DNA of 64,000 bases from Homarus americanus (GCF_018991925.1 NW_024756914.1:6614217-6678216); one strand, 5' to 3'. Shown: positions 46,702 through 60,009, counted from the first letter of the stretch. Made by a program: numbers and translations. Notes: generated by a model from the sequence alone, not told the origin.

Positions 46702-46739
<38 letters not shown>
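46702..46739. repeat. (CT)19 microsatellite
   Basis: A CT array inside a longer pyrimidine tract. Confidence 0.95.
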
Positions 46740-46743
<4 letters not shown>

Positions 46744-49267
46744 CTATTCCCCGTCTTCCTCTCCTGTTTCTTCCCTGGTCCTTTGCTTTTCATTCCCTTC
46801 TTCCTTTCCATTTTTTATTATCCGTTCTCCCTCCTTCCTTCCTCTCCCCTCTCCACCTTCCTTTCCCGTCCTCGTGTGAGCGGGTACAGAGGCCAAAACA
46901 TTTAGGAAATCTTGAATAGCGAATCGCGAACACCACCTTATTATTTTCCATTTGCTCTGCCATCGCGAAATTTTCCAACGCAAAATCAATCAATAATTTA
47001 AAGGAAGGTGGTGTACCAATTTTTTGAACGGGATTTCACGCCACATATGCCACATGTTGTATCGGGATGGGTAGTGTGTCTTTGTCGGGACGGTTCCATT
47101 GGATGATTTCTGGCAGCGTTGTGGTCCTGCCTGAGGAGGAGACACCGTGCTTACATGGGTCTTGTTATTTTTGGAGTTATTTATGTGGGAAATATTATAT
47201 TCTTTTGTTATTGTTTCGTCGGGAAATATGATATAGAGAATAATATATATCCTGAACATCGCATAATATATTTCTACTACAGACCTTTTTCTCACATCAC
47301 TATTATTTCTTTTGTATTTTTCAACATTTATTCCTGAAGCTGACAATGTGAGAGTATCTATATATCTCAAGAGTATGTAACCCCACTTCTCGTGTCCCTG
47401 GAGTGGCCCTCATGGCCCAGGAGTGGCCTCTCAAGTGGCACTAGTCGAGTATTTCACCCTCTATATACTTGTAAGGAGATTTACATTGATACGACTCGGG
47501 TGTCTCTTGTTGACACGATCAGCTGTTCTATTGTAAACACGACGATATTCTCAAGTTCTTTTGTTTTTATTTTTGGACAGCTGTTTTCGTAACTCAAGAC
47601 GTTTACTGTAAATAGTTGGTGTGGGTGAAGTTGGATGGGTGTGTGGGTGTAGGTGAGTGTTTGTAGGTGTATTTTTATGTACGATTGCGGGTGTAGGTGG
47701 GTGTTTATTTAGGTATGTGGGTGGGTCTTGAGTCTTGATGGTTGTGGATATAAATATGTATGTGTTTGTGGAAGTGTGTTCACCTCTGTGCTTTATGTGT
47801 GAATAAGTTCTTTTTTTCTTGAGCGACATTAGGTGTGTGTGTGTGTGTTTGGGGAGAGAGTCGGGGTGAGGTGGGGGGGAGGTTATTGAGTTTTGTGACA
47901 GTGTGGAGGGGGAGGGAGGCCAGGGCAAGGAATTGGTGGGGAGGGGAAGTGGAAGGGAGAGGAGGAAGGCCTTGGAGGGCGGAACGAGGGGTAGGAAAAG
48001 GGAAAGGAGAAGGGAAGTGGAGGAGGAGGAGGAGGAGAGCTGGTACAGGGGCTAGCATGAAGGGTGGAGTCACGGCGCCTTCCCCCATCCTCCTTCCTCC
48101 TCAAAAAAAAAAGAGACGGAAATTGAACTCTTCTCCGTTTTGAGCGGTTCCTTGGGTTTGCGACTAAGCCTTCTGTGTGGGTGTATGTGGGTGTAACCGG
48201 GACACCTTTTGACTCTATACTCAACTGTGGTGGAGTGTTTTCCACTTTGGTGTTTGGGTGTAATGTGTGTGTCGCCCCCTCCCTTTCTTAGGTGTAGTTA
48301 GTGTGGTCTTATGGGTGTTTGGGTGTAGTTGGTGGGATGGATAGATTCACCTGTTGAAGCTTTTGGTGGGATGGATTGGGAGGCTCACCTGTTGAAGCCT
48401 CTGGTGGTATGGATTGAAGATCTTTGGTGAAGCAGATAGAATAAAACAAGATGAAATGCTATAGAAATAACGAATAATAACAACAACCATAATAATAACA
48501 ACAACAAATAAACCAGAAAGAACTCTCACTCCTACAGCTGGTTCCCCTCCTACCCCCATAGCCCGCCGCCCTGGACTCAGCCGTGTCGGAATCGGGAGGA
48601 ACCAGCCATTCGTAAAAGTTTGGCACTGATGTTATGGAGTTTCAATGTACAACCCGCCAAATGTGGGAAGTCAGCGTGGGAAAGAGACTAAAGGAATGCT
48701 GGTGTGTATGAGGGAGAGGCGATGGAGGTGGGGGAAGGGTGGGTGGTGGAGATGGTGGTGTAAGGTGGTGAAGATGGGTAGATGATGTATAGTAATTAAG
48801 TAATGTTGTAGTAGTGATGGAGAAGGGGGTGTAAGGGTGTTGGTGGTGATGGGGATGTGGGGTGGTGGAGATAGTGATGGAGTTGGTGGTGGAGACGGGG
48901 TGTGATGGGGAGATTGACTGGAGGTAATTATTATAGGTCAAGGTCAGGTCAGGTCATTGTTAAAGAGAGCACCTTACATTACTACCACCACTACCAGGCA
49001 CTACCAGACAACCAGCACTTCCTCACCACCAGTATCACACGTAGTCAACACCACTACTACCACCACCACTACCACCAGGATGCAATAGGATGGTGGTGGT
49101 GGTTAGGGGTGGGTGGGGAAAGAGGGGAGGTCAATGTCCAGCAGCTGCAGTAGGAAGAGAGTTTGGTAGGCAGAGGAGGCGAGCCAACCGAATCTTGTAG
49201 CCTACATTACCAGCGACCTCCACATGTCTTGACAGAGCCCAGGGATTACTTCAGCTTGGGGTACACT

Positions 49268-49269
<2 letters not shown>

Positions 49270-49316
<47 letters not shown>
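49270..49316. repeat. (CT)23 microsatellite
   Basis: An uninterrupted CT array. Confidence 0.95.
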
Positions 49317-49318
<2 letters not shown>

Positions 49319-50239
49319 TCTGTCTACCTCGTACAATCTTACTCCTCACTCTTCCTCACCACTCCATCGTATTCTTCCTCACTATCTCTCTCTCTTGATA
49401 TTTACAAACTCTTCTTCTCCAGCCTTAGGGACACTTATCCTAATGCTCTCCCTCAGATGCTCTCTCACACACTCACCACTTCGAGTACACTTCTCTGATT
49501 CACTCACTCACTTTCACTCTCTCTCCGTCTCCATCTTTTGAGTGCATATTTCTATTCCATCTTTACAGTACCAGATGATGTGATTTTGAAATAGAATTGT
49601 CACTCAACTTCTATAACTGGGAATGCTTTTTGAAGGGTTATTCCTCCTCCTCCTCCTCCTCCTCCTCCTTTGCACCAGCTTGTATAACCCCATATATCAG
49701 TGAAACTTCTCTTTAACGAACAACAGGGACAGGAACCTTCCTTTATATCAAAGTCACTATATTAGATGTGAAACCTCCATCTAACGAACTATATACAGAT
49801 GAATGTCCCTTATATCTCGTAGTCCTTTAACTGTGAAACCCACCCCTAACAGCTTACGTCCGTTATACAGAGGTTTTACCGTACTTTCGGATAACATAGT
49901 GACAGAAACTTCAATCTGATATCGCGTATAGATGGATAGATTGCATTCAGCACACACGGCGTATTGGGTAATGCCAGAGAGAGTCGTGGTGAAACGTCCT
50001 TCACTCTAACGCCACACTGTTGTTCAGGAGGCAGACACACCAATAGACAACAACAACAACAACAACAAAAAAGAGCCGCCGTTTGTATTGGATTTAGACA
50101 GATTCATCTCATAAACACATCGGGAGGTGATCTGTTTATCTGGAGTACGTCAGTGTGTGTGTGTGTGTGTGTGTGTGAGTTATTTGTCTGGACTTGTGTG
50201 GTGGGGGAGTCGTGGTTGTGTCTGGATGTCTGGTCGTGT

Positions 50240-50420
50240 GGTGGAGTCGTCGTCTGTGGTGGTGGTCGTCTGGATGTCTGGTTTTGTGGTGGTGGTCGTC
50301 TGGATGTCTGGTTGTGTGGTGGTGGTCGTCTGGTTGTGTGGTGGTGGTCGTCTGGATGTGTGGTGGTGGTCGTCTGGTTGTGTGGTGGTGGTCGTCTGGT
50401 TGTGTGGAGCTGGTCGTGTG
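50240..50420. repeat. Minisatellite, 21/30-bp units around GTGGTGGTCGTCTGG
   Basis: About seven copies. Longer units insert ATGTCTGGT. Cys/Val/Trp-rich or His/Pro/Thr-rich frames across it are artefacts. Confidence 0.85.
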
Positions 50421-50781
50421 GTGGAGCCGGCTTAAGCGCCACTAAGCCCAGGGAAGCTTATTTTGTTATTCTAATACAAGGAAGGATTGGACTGTGGGCG
50501 TTCTTGATAACAGGGAGGATAACTGCAACCTCCCTCCCTTCCTTCCTTCCTCCCTTCCTCCCTTCATCCATCCCTTCGTTCTATCCTCCCTTGCTACCTT
50601 CCACCCTTCCCTTTTTCCCTCTCTCCATCCTTCTTTTTTTCGTTCTTTCCTCCCTCCCACCCTTCCTTCCTACTGCCTTTCCACCCTTCATATCTCCCTT
50701 CCTCCCTTCCCCTGTTGTGGTGTGATCATATGAAACCCTTACACTTGGGGGGAGGGGGGGAGGTATTCCTATGTTTTTTAA

Positions 50782-51165
50782 GGTAGTTTGAGTTTACGAC
50801 ACGACAGAATATTTTAGGGTTATTTCGTTCGGGTTTTAGCAGTGGTTTGATGTTTAGACCCGGCATAACACCTTGGTTTATTAGCTTAAATTTTCATATT
50901 GGTTTAAGGTTACGACAAGGCAGAATATTTGGAGTTTTTAGGTTTAATTTTTTACAGTCGTTTGACGTTACCGACACGGCAAGATACTCTGGGTATATTT
51001 GGTTATTTTTTTTTTTAGTGGTTTGAGGTTACGACACAACATAATAGCCTGGGTAATTTGGTTCAATTTTTGACAGTGGTTTGAGGTTACGACACAGCAT
51101 TACACAGTGGGTTTTGTTATTTTTTTTACAGTGCTCTAAGGTTACATCACAGCATGGTTATGTTT
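50782..51165. repeat. Decayed tandem repeat, ~55-65-bp unit, about 6 copies
   Basis: Each unit carries GTGGTTTGAGGTTACGACAC, then AGCATAAT..TGGGT, then a T-run. Copies have diverged strongly by substitution and indel. Confidence 0.75.
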
Positions 51166-51329
51166 AAGAATGGTGTGAGTTCAGGACACAACGTGATTAT
51201 ATGCAATGTGCTGTTAGAGTCAGAGTGGTGTGAGCTTAGGGCACAAAATCGTTAGTTCCATCAGAGTAGAACTTTGTTGTGAGTTTGTAACACAGTGTCA
51301 GATCTGTTGGTTATATTGGTCAACATTAT

Positions 51330-51331
<2 letters not shown>

Positions 51332-51377
<46 letters not shown>
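51332..51377. repeat. (CT)23 microsatellite
   Basis: An uninterrupted CT array. Confidence 0.95.
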
Positions 51378-51380
<3 letters not shown>

Positions 51381-51672
51381 ACATCCAGACAGTTGGCTTA
51401 ATCTGATACGTTATCCACTTTTAAATTAAATTATTAACAAATGTAAAACGCACATTGTTGGCAGCCTATTAGCTCACATTTGCGGAAAAGCTTATAAGAG
51501 AAGCTTAACTGTTGTTGGTTATATGATCATATTAGAGACTTAGGTGTGTTAAGCTGAGAGTTAATGTGGAAAGAAAATGTGTTTTATGACACTTTTGTGG
51601 GGATGGTCATTAACCCCCCCCCTCCTCCTCCCTAGCGAGGCCATCAACACGGGACTCTCCTGCTATCCAGGA

Positions 51673-51675
<3 letters not shown>

Positions 51676-51732
<57 letters not shown>
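51676..51732. repeat. (CT)28 microsatellite
   Basis: An uninterrupted CT array, only about 300 bp after the previous one. Confidence 0.95.
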
Positions 51733-51735
<3 letters not shown>

Positions 51736-52812
51736 GTGTTTGTCTGAACCAAATTGTAACGCGAATACCTTTATTTTGTTTGTTCTATTTATTTGTTTAT
51801 TTGTATTATTTTCTTTTTAATTCCACAACAGAATTACGTTAGGCATTTTTAAAAGAGCATAGACTACACTCGCAAAACGATGTACATATACGAATTTAAA
51901 ATACCTTTTTTGAGGGGATGGGGATTTATTTGTATTATTATATTTTCTTACTGTCAGTAGTTGTAGTGTATGTGTGCGTGTATCTGTCTGTCTGTCTGTC
52001 TGTCTCTCGAGTTAGTGGAGTGATAATAAAAACTGTTAATTAAAATAGGAATATTATCCCTTTAAAAGACTGAGTTTGGGAGGTTAATTTGCCCCTCCCC
52101 CCCCCAACCCGTAGCCTTTAACACGGGGTTACCCTTTGAGGATTAATGGCGTGATAAGGTTAATGGGCCGTGGTTAATACTCTTAATGTATTGATAAGGT
52201 AGATTGACCATTGAAATACCTTAAGTGAATTGGTAAAAGTGTGAAGTAGTATAGTAGTAGAAGTAGTAGTAGTTTTTGTAGTCGTAGTAGTATCGAAGTA
52301 GTAGTAGTAGAATTGGAAGGTCCATGTAAGGTGGTGGTAGGGAGCGAGAGGGTTGGTGGAGGGCGTCGAGGAGAGGAGAGGAGAGCCGAGCCGTAGGGTC
52401 CTTGTTGATCTTGCCTTTGGCTGTAGGCATCGAGGCGAGTAATGAAGTTATTGCCAGTAGTCCGTCGTGATGCGTAAGGAAGTGCGTAATTCCCTTGTTC
52501 GATCACAGTCTCGTCAGATTACGTCGTGACTCCAGATTACGCTCTGACTGCAGATTGGATTTTTACGACATGATGAAGGTAACCGTAACATCGCGGGAAA
52601 AACAAAACAAAACGTAATGCGTATTGTAGGAAGAGATTAACTAGGGGTTGTTGGCGAGGTTAATATACGCAATGACGCGGAAACGAGACTAATGACATAG
52701 GCGTTTAGGGTAATTACGCCATGACGCTTGATCTGGTTGACGACGAGACGAGGGTATATGGTGTGACGTGTTGGAGAGAGAGAGAGAGAGTGTGACGTGA
52801 GGGAAAACAAAG

Positions 52813-52851
<39 letters not shown>

Positions 52852-54271
52852 TCCCTCAATTCCAACAGGTTCGGTGTTTTAAAGTTGGGTAATTGAAATC
52901 CACGTGGGTTGAGTGTTGGGCATAGCTGAGCCGAGCGAGATCTGTCATTCACATTGAGAGCAGCGACGGCTTGGCAGAGTTGGTGGTGGTAGTGGTGATG
53001 GGTGGTGGTGATGGTGGTGCTAGTGGTGGTGATGGTGGTGGAAAGTGCATGTTATGTTTGTCACCAGACGTCTTCCATTATACACAGCCACCCTAACAAC
53101 AACCATTCCCCATTAAATAATAACAACTATCAGTCATCACCATCAACAAAAACTTCCACCACTCATTAATATCAATAAACACTAATAATAACAACAACCA
53201 CCATGACGTGTCCCAACTCCTACCTCTCGCTGCCCATTACCAGCCGCTGACAGTAGTACCTTCCATTAACACCCTCTTAGCCTAGCCCGAGGCATCAAGC
53301 CCAGCGCCGGGGAGCCTCATATGTTATTCCTTCTTCACATCTTTTCTTTAGTATTTAGGGCAGGTTTCTCGGGAGGTCGGGTCGTTATACACGGCTAACG
53401 AAGGCGGCGGCACCCACACTGGGGAGAGAGGAAAGGGAGGGAAGGAGAGCCTTTTTTTCTTCATTTTAGTTCGTGTATGCCCGTCCATACGCTCACTTAC
53501 TCACCCACCCAGCCACTTATTCGCCCACCCATCCACCATTCACACCATCACTTCTCACTCCATCCACTTACTCACCCACCCAGCCACTTATTCGCCCACC
53601 CATCCACTTATTCGCCCACGTCGGCCAAATCACCCAAGGGCACAAAAAACTTACGTATCAAAACTCACTTGTGTATTTAGCCTTTGGGAAACTCAACCAT
53701 CCACCCCTGTCCATCCAATTGAGCCACCTGTCCACCCACCCACCCCTCCCACCCATATCAAAGACTCCACACCCATACCTGTCCATCACAACTCGTGGGG
53801 CAGGGAGAGGGACATGTAGCTCGGCTTGCTTCCTGCCTGCCTGCTGCTACCTACCTACCTACCTACCTACCTTCCTACCTGAGGGATAAAAGTCTTGCTT
53901 GCTTATTCAGCCGCTGTGACTCCAGGTGACGTTATTGTAGCCGGATTTTTCAGTTCGTCCAAAAATATCATGGGACTATGTTTTGTGGCTGAGAGAGAGA
54001 GAGAGGGAGAGAGACCTTACATCATCTCCTCTGCCACATAACTCTCACGTTGTTACCAAGATAACAGAACACACTGGTATATGGTCATAAGCAATGTCTC
54101 CTACTCCCCCTTAAGAACTTCTGTCCCCTTATATTATTACTTGTTGTCATCATTTTTCTCCTCGTGTGAGTCATCTTGATGGAACTTTTATCCGAGTCTT
54201 CATTATATTTTCATAATTTAAATTTGCATAATGGGATTGTGTAAGTATGTTGGCTAATCCCATTTGTATCT
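51733..54271. other. Dys: Intron block: unique sequence with small repeats
   Basis: Contents are a CTGT run (51983-52004), AGTAGT runs (52245-52315), (GA)n (52773-52789), (AC)n (52818-52848), GGTGGTGAT-rich sequence (52980-53045), CACCCACC/ATTCGCCCACCC loose repeats (53500-53760), CTAC run (53848-53880) and a short GA run (53993-54014). No exon is seen. Confidence 0.5.
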
Positions 54272-54321
54272 GTGTATGTATGTATGTATGTATGTATGTA
54301 TGTATGTATGTATGTATGTAT
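54272..54321. repeat. (TATG)12 tetranucleotide array
   Basis: A GTAT/TATG array, followed by GTGTATGT-rich sequence. Confidence 0.95.
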
Positions 54322-54376
54322 GGGTGTACATTTTGTGTGTGTATGTACTGTATGTATGTGTGCACATTTGTGTGTG

Positions 54377-54382
<6 letters not shown>

Positions 54383-54429
<47 letters not shown>
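54383..54429. repeat. (TA)23 microsatellite
   Basis: An uninterrupted TA array. Confidence 0.95.
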
Positions 54430-54433
<4 letters not shown>

Positions 54434-54971
54434 TAAGTCCCTCATAGAGCTGCTGTATGTGGGGGGTCGACGGGTCTGGCTCGTATATACTGGGAAGACA
54501 GGACACCACAGGGCAGGAGGCGCCACGACGCTCGAGTGCAGTGTGTGTGTGTGTGTGTGTGTGTCGGTCTTGGGGGTCAAGGTAAATATGGACTGTTTTT
54601 ATTAATATGACTTTTTTCTGTTGGTCATTATGGGTTAAATAATTAAAAGTAAAGAAATTCACAGTTTACAGCGATATTTTGGGTATTTTTACAATCATGT
54701 TTCGGAATGACTTAATAATTTCATATAGTTTGTGTAGCTTTAATTATTATGTCATATTGATATCGTTTGTCGTAAGAAAATTCCTCCACACGGACGCTGA
54801 CGAAGACCCGATACAGAAGTTACAGTTTCTTTCATGAGGTTCTTAACAGGACCTGATCAGATTATATCAAGGTGTTTGATTTCTCTATTTTTTTAAATTT
54901 TATTCGTTTTTTAGACTTCAATATTTTTTTTTCGATCAGTGAAGCTGGTTTCTTTTGCACTAGCACAAGGA

Positions 54972-55110
<139 letters not shown>

Positions 55111-55702
55111 CTTGTATTGACACCCTGATCACCCTTGCTAGCCGTTGTCTTCAGTCCACTGGCTCGTTGGTTAATAAACTTTTTACTGACAGGTGACTAT
55201 TAACAAGTTACCAGATAAATTAACAGCGGCGTCGGAGTGTTGGTTCCCTCTCTCCCTCTATCCCTCCTACCCACCTTTCCTCCCTCCCTCCCTCCCTCCA
55301 TCCTCCCTCCCCACCACTACCAAAGAACTGTTAATTAATGCCTCACGTAATTAACCCACAAAGTTAACCTAATTGCTGGGGATTTTATGAAACTTCCCCA
55401 TTGTGTTATTGTTTGTGTTGTGAGTTTGGAAGTTTGAGCCTTGGTAATTTTCTTTTATGCAATATTATTACTTTTTTTTGTAAGGTTCAGTCGCTTCCAG
55501 GTGTGATGTTAAGCCCTACCGTCCCTCCCTTGCTTATGAATGGTGTATTGTTTTACCCTGTACATGTTGATATTATTCATAACATCAAGCAGCTTTCATT
55601 CATCAGCTGTTAACTCATTACGTATATGGCCTACAGGTAGATGTAAGTTTGTGTTAAGTTTCTAGAGAATTTTGATCTTGTCCTTAAGTGTGTATTTTTT
55701 TC

Positions 55703-55970
55703 CCACGCTAGATATGTCAGTTTTTTCCCCCCATGCCAGGTAGGCCATATTACTTTTTTTCCACGCCTGATAGGTCAATTTTTTCCCAAGGCTCGGTATG
55801 TCAACTTTTTTTCCCACCTTAGGTATGTCATTTTCCCCTCGGGTATCCCCCTCGCTAGGTATGTAATTTTTCCCCCAGGCCAGGTATGTAATTTTTTCCC
55901 CTCAGGTATGTCATTTTTCCCCTAGGCCAGGTATAATAATTTTTTCCCAGGCCAAGTACTTACTTTTTAT
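55703..55970. repeat. Decayed tandem repeat around CCAGGTATGTCATTTTTTCC
   Basis: About nine copies of a 22-35-bp unit: an AGGTATGT/AGGTATGTC block followed by a T-run and a C-run (TTTTTTCCCCC). Each copy resembles a splice-donor-like AGGTATGT next to a pyrimidine tract, but there is no exon between copies. Confidence 0.75.
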
Positions 55971-56083
55971 AATGCATTTGGAATATATTTTTTTTACCCA
56001 TAAGTACCTGTCCATTCCACTCTCATTCACCACACTCCTCTCTCGTATTTTCACCACCAGTTCCGTAATCTGATTGGCTAACT

Positions 56084-56085
<2 letters not shown>

Positions 56086-56161
<76 letters not shown>
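56086..56161. repeat. (TA)38 microsatellite
   Basis: An uninterrupted TA array of about 75 bp. Confidence 0.97.
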
Positions 56162-56165
<4 letters not shown>

Positions 56166-56434
56166 AACTCTAATAGCTCTTTAGTGTATGATTGTTAACA
56201 GGGCATGAACTCTCACTGATTTGTAAAGTGATCTGTTTTTGGGGTAATTTTCCCTGGTCATTGTGTTTATTAATTTAATAGGCTTTTACTGGCTGTATGT
56301 GAGGATATTAGGGGAGTCTGTTCAAGGATTCAGCCCCCGGGAGCCAGAGGGCCTTGACACGGATTTTCAGAGCTGTGCCAATCATGTGGATTATTGACAC
56401 AGATATGAAGCCGCGCCGGACCTCTAGCTGTAAT

Positions 56435-56849
<415 letters not shown>

Positions 56850-57869
56850 TTCTCTGCTGAGCTTTGGTTTAATTTTGTTTTCTTCTCTGTAAGACGTGGC
56901 TGCTGAAGGCTCTCACTAATGAGGGTTTTACCTTGAAGATAATTAGGATAAAACTAATTATCTGATTATTCTCGAATAACAATTGAGCAAAATCTTGGGA
57001 GTCAGTCTCATAATTTTTATTTTACCTTTGTTTGATACTTCCTCCGTAACATACATGGCAGCACTTCACATTCATTACCCCGAACAACCCACCCGAGTGT
57101 ATGAGGAGGCTAATATGTTAATCACTAATCATACTAATCTCTCCGGCTATCATTGCAGGAATACGATACTCCTGTGTATGATTCACTGGCCCCTGTATGA
57201 TTCATCGCCTCTCATGTATAACAACACTTGTATAATTCAATGGATCTCTCGTAATTCATTGTCATCCTCCCCTACCCCCCTCTCCCTCTCTTCTCCTTTC
57301 CACTCTCCCTCCTCTCCCCTTCCCTCTCTTCCCCCCTCCCCCATATTTATAACAAGACACTATTATTCACTACCCCGCGCTAAATCTGCCCCCCCCTCCC
57401 TCCTCTTCCCTCTTCCTCCTCCTCCCTCCCCCTCCCTCCTCCTCTCCTCCTCCTCCCCTCCCCTCCCCTCCCCCTCCTCCCCTCCTTTAATATGAATAAC
57501 AATACCATTGGCACCAATTAACACACGAGAGTCACATCTAAACTACACAAGTGATGACCATTAGCGGGTGCAATCGAACACGACTTGATTCTGCACCCGG
57601 CTGGTTGTCAGAGAGGATCCGATTCTCTTATTACGCCGGAGCTGAGTGGCTGGAGAACCTATTAGTCGTAGGCAGAAATGGGGGGGGTAAATCTATACGC
57701 TAGAGATAGAATAGGACTGGAACTAATCTCCCCAACGAGAGATAGAGTAGGAGAGTAAGGGAGATAGAGCGAGACTTTAATTAATCACGAGTTCCTTTTG
57801 TATTTTCAAGACCTTTCAGTTCTCTATGACAAAGGATCGAATGCCTCTTAATAGCGTTGGACATCAGAT

Positions 57870-57909
<40 letters not shown>

Positions 57910-58015
57910 GGGGGGAATGTTAACGGTATACGATTCGATTCCCTATTCTCCCCTTGTATGGGATCAAGTGGCTGGAAAACCTATGAATAGAAACAGATGT
58001 ACGGAATTCTCTTAC

Positions 58016-58019
<4 letters not shown>
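56850..58019. other. Dys: Intron block: unique sequence, pyrimidine tract, CT array
   Basis: 56850-57250 is unique sequence. 57260-57485 is C/T-rich with CCCCTCCCCTCC motifs. Two similar phrases (GATTCGATTCCCTATTCTCC.. and GGATCCGATTCTCTTATTAC.., each near a 'GCTGAGTGGCTGGAGAACCTAT' or 'CAAGTGGCTGGAAAACCTAT' phrase, 57640 and 57965) indicate a diverged duplication of about 320 bp. (CT)n lies at 57876-57904. No exon is seen. Confidence 0.5.

Positions 58020-58095
<76 letters not shown>
58020..58095. repeat. (GA)38 microsatellite
   Basis: An uninterrupted GA array of about 76 bp, the longest GA array in the window. Confidence 0.97.
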
Positions 58096-58098
<3 letters not shown>

Positions 58099-58285
58099 TC
58101 GTTTAAAGCAGTTGAGTGGTGGATATGTACTCGTATATTTATAGCAGAGAGTCCGAGTGATTTACATAAAAGCAAGCAATACTCGTGTCAGTGGTATAGA
58201 GTCCGGATAATGAAAGTGGGTTTTAGTCGAGTACTCAGTGTGATAGATGTAGAGGGGAGTAATGGATTCTGTTGAAAGGATTGTG

Positions 58286-58410
58286 ATGGATGGATGTATG
58301 GATGGATGGATGGATGGATGATGGATGGATGAATGGATGATGGATGATGGATGGATGGATGGATGAATGATGGATGAATGATGGATGGATGGATGAATGA
58401 TGGATGGATG
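58286..58410. repeat. (GATG)n tetranucleotide array, interrupted
   Basis: GGAT/GATG units with GAATGAT and GATGAT interruptions. The His/Pro/Ser/Ile minus-strand frame is the translated repeat. Confidence 0.92.
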
Positions 58411-58719
58411 CCTCTGTAATAGAATTGAGAGTGGATGGGTAGATGGTTTTAATGCCACAAGATGAAAGTGTGGTCAACTGTGATAGACCGGATGGATGGA
58501 TGGTTAGGTATAGGACCGATGTAGTAGGGTTGAGAGTGGCTGCTGGTAACGTGGTCTGTGATTGACTGTAATTGATTGTTAGGAGACAATTGCATAGCCG
58601 GAATAGCCTGTTGTGATTGCCACTTCACTGCTGGAACTATTTGTTGTTTTCCTTTTGTTTGTTATTGACGCTGTGTGTGGTTGGTGTGGTTGTTGGTGTA
58701 GTGTGGTGGTTGGTTGTTG
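58411..58719. other. Dys: Short unique stretch between GATG array and GT-rich minisatellite
   Basis: No exon or element is recognised. Confidence 0.5.
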
Positions 58720-58930
58720 TTGTGTGGCTGGTGTGGTGGTGTGTGATGGTTGGTTGGTTGGGTGGCTGGTGTGGTGTGGTTTGTTGTGTGGTGTGGTGGT
58801 GGTTGGATGGATGGCTGGTTTGGTGTAGTGGTTGGTTGGGTGGCTGGTGTGGTGTGGTTGTTGTGTGGTGTGGTGGTGGTTGGATGGATGGCTGGTGTGG
58901 TGTAGTGGTTGTTGTAGTGTGGTGTTTGTT
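58720..58930. repeat. Minisatellite, ~75-80-bp composite unit of GGTTG/GGTGT words
   Basis: The order GGTTGGTTGGGTGGCTGGTG, TGGTGTGGTT, GTTGTGTGGTGTGG, TGGTGGTTGGATGGATGGC is repeated about 2.5 times. Confidence 0.8.
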
Positions 58931-60009
58931 GGTGGAACATTTCAAGAGACCAGAAGACATCATTAAATATGTTCAGCATAAGACAGAATTAACTCTGTAG
59001 CTAAAGGCCATTATATTAATTAAGAGTATTATGTAAGAGATGGTTCAGCTGTTGTCTCGTTTTGGCCTGAATCTTGTTGGCAGGATCACCTGTTCTGTGT
59101 GACGTGGGTTAGGTGCGCTAATGAGGGGGGGGGTTAGGTGGGTGGGTAGGTATGTGAGGGGGGGGGTGGACCATCGCTGCTAATACTAAGATGCAGGAGT
59201 GTGTGTGTGTGAAAGTGTGTGAGCGTTTATGAGTGTAGAAGTGTTTGTGAATTCGTTAGTGTGTTTGTGAAGGCTTCTGAGTTGGGTCATTAAATAATGT
59301 AGGAAAGATTGAAAGTGAAGTAGTGTTTAAAAATGTAGGAAAGTTTATGAAAAGTGAACTAGTGTTTGTAAAAGTGCAGGAAAGCCTATTATGACAAGTG
59401 CTGGACTGCTTGTGCTGATGAAGGCTCACCGGGTCACACCTGTGTTGGCTGGGCTCATTATAATTCCCTCTTACCTGTCGCGCGTCTCCTCCCTCGTCTA
59501 CACGTTAATTGGAACACTTCAAGTGGAACCTAATTGCTCAGGTATCGGAACTTCTCACTCGTCTGCTCATGTCTGTTTCTTAGTTTGTGACTTTAGGCGA
59601 AGGAATTTTTTTTTTATGAATCTTGTAATTGTGATTTGTTTTATCTGTGTTTGGATGTAAATGATATTGTCAATTTATTGTTGTCTGTGGCTTAAAAGAT
59701 TTCTTGAGTGTTTGTGCAAGTTTTTGTTTTGTGTCCGTGTTTTTATTGTTTGTTTTATATTGTAGCCTTTGTTTGTGTAGTCCATATTGTGTGTTTGTGT
59801 CAAGATTGTTTTGATTTTTTTATTGCTACCTTTCTTCCTCCTCCTCCCTCTCTCCACGTGATATGGAGAGTGAGAGATGTAACTGTGTGTGTGTGTGTGT
59901 GTGTGTGAAGGTATAGACACTAGTGAAGGATCTTTTTTCTCCGCAACTCCCCAGAAATTAATGATATTACAGGTATGGCATCCAGTAAGACGTGTTCATG
60001 GAGTCTACA
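58931..60009. other. Dys: Intron block: GTGTG-rich and T-rich unique sequence
   Basis: G-runs lie at 59127-59167. A loose duplication (AATGTAGGAAAGATTGAAAGTGAAGTAGTG and variants) lies at 59296-59385. A (GT)n lies at 59884-59907. No exon is supported. Confidence 0.5.

Larger units (their letters stand above)
45740..49269. other. Dys: Intron block: AC and CT arrays, purine and pyrimidine tracts
   Basis: Contents are (AC)n (46003-46050), T-rich sequence (46300-46520), (CT)n (46702-46739) within a pyrimidine tract (46600-46880), GTGTAGGTG-rich loose repeats (47615-47700), a purine-rich stretch (47860-48050) and CCACC/GGTGG-rich sequence (48700-49110). An acceptor-like site (CCTACCCCCATAG) near 48560 is discussed under rejected items. 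Confidence 0.5.
49317..51331. other. Dys: Intron block: CTC run, GGTCGTCTG repeats, pyrimidine tract and decayed minisatellite
   Basis: Contents are a (CTC)n run (49646-49670), CAACAA run (50048-50067), (GT)n (50154-50178), a GTGGTGGTCGTCTGGTTGTG-type tandem array (50240-50420, about 21-bp and 30-bp units), a CCCTTCCTT pyrimidine tract (50530-50715) and the ~60-bp decayed repeat. The 253-codon frame here is a translation of these repeats. Confidence 0.6.

Noticed and set aside
48560..48620. Possible extra dystrophin exon after acceptor-like CCTACCCCCATAG (reads PAALDSAVSESGGTSHS, then stop)
   Set aside because: In the required phase it stops after 17 residues without a donor and does not resemble the repeat continuation expected after KQK.
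49964..50725. 253-codon frame, the longest in the window
   Set aside because: It spans CAA, GT, GGTCGTCTG and CCTTCC repeats; its composition changes with each repeat and it matches no family.
53473..53889. 138-codon Thr/His/Pro/Ser-rich frame
   Set aside because: It is a translation of loose CACCCACC/ACTCACCCACCCAGCC repeats.
58162..58477. His/Pro/Ser/Ile-rich minus-strand frames (HPSIHPS)
   Set aside because: They are the (GATG)n microsatellite in translation.
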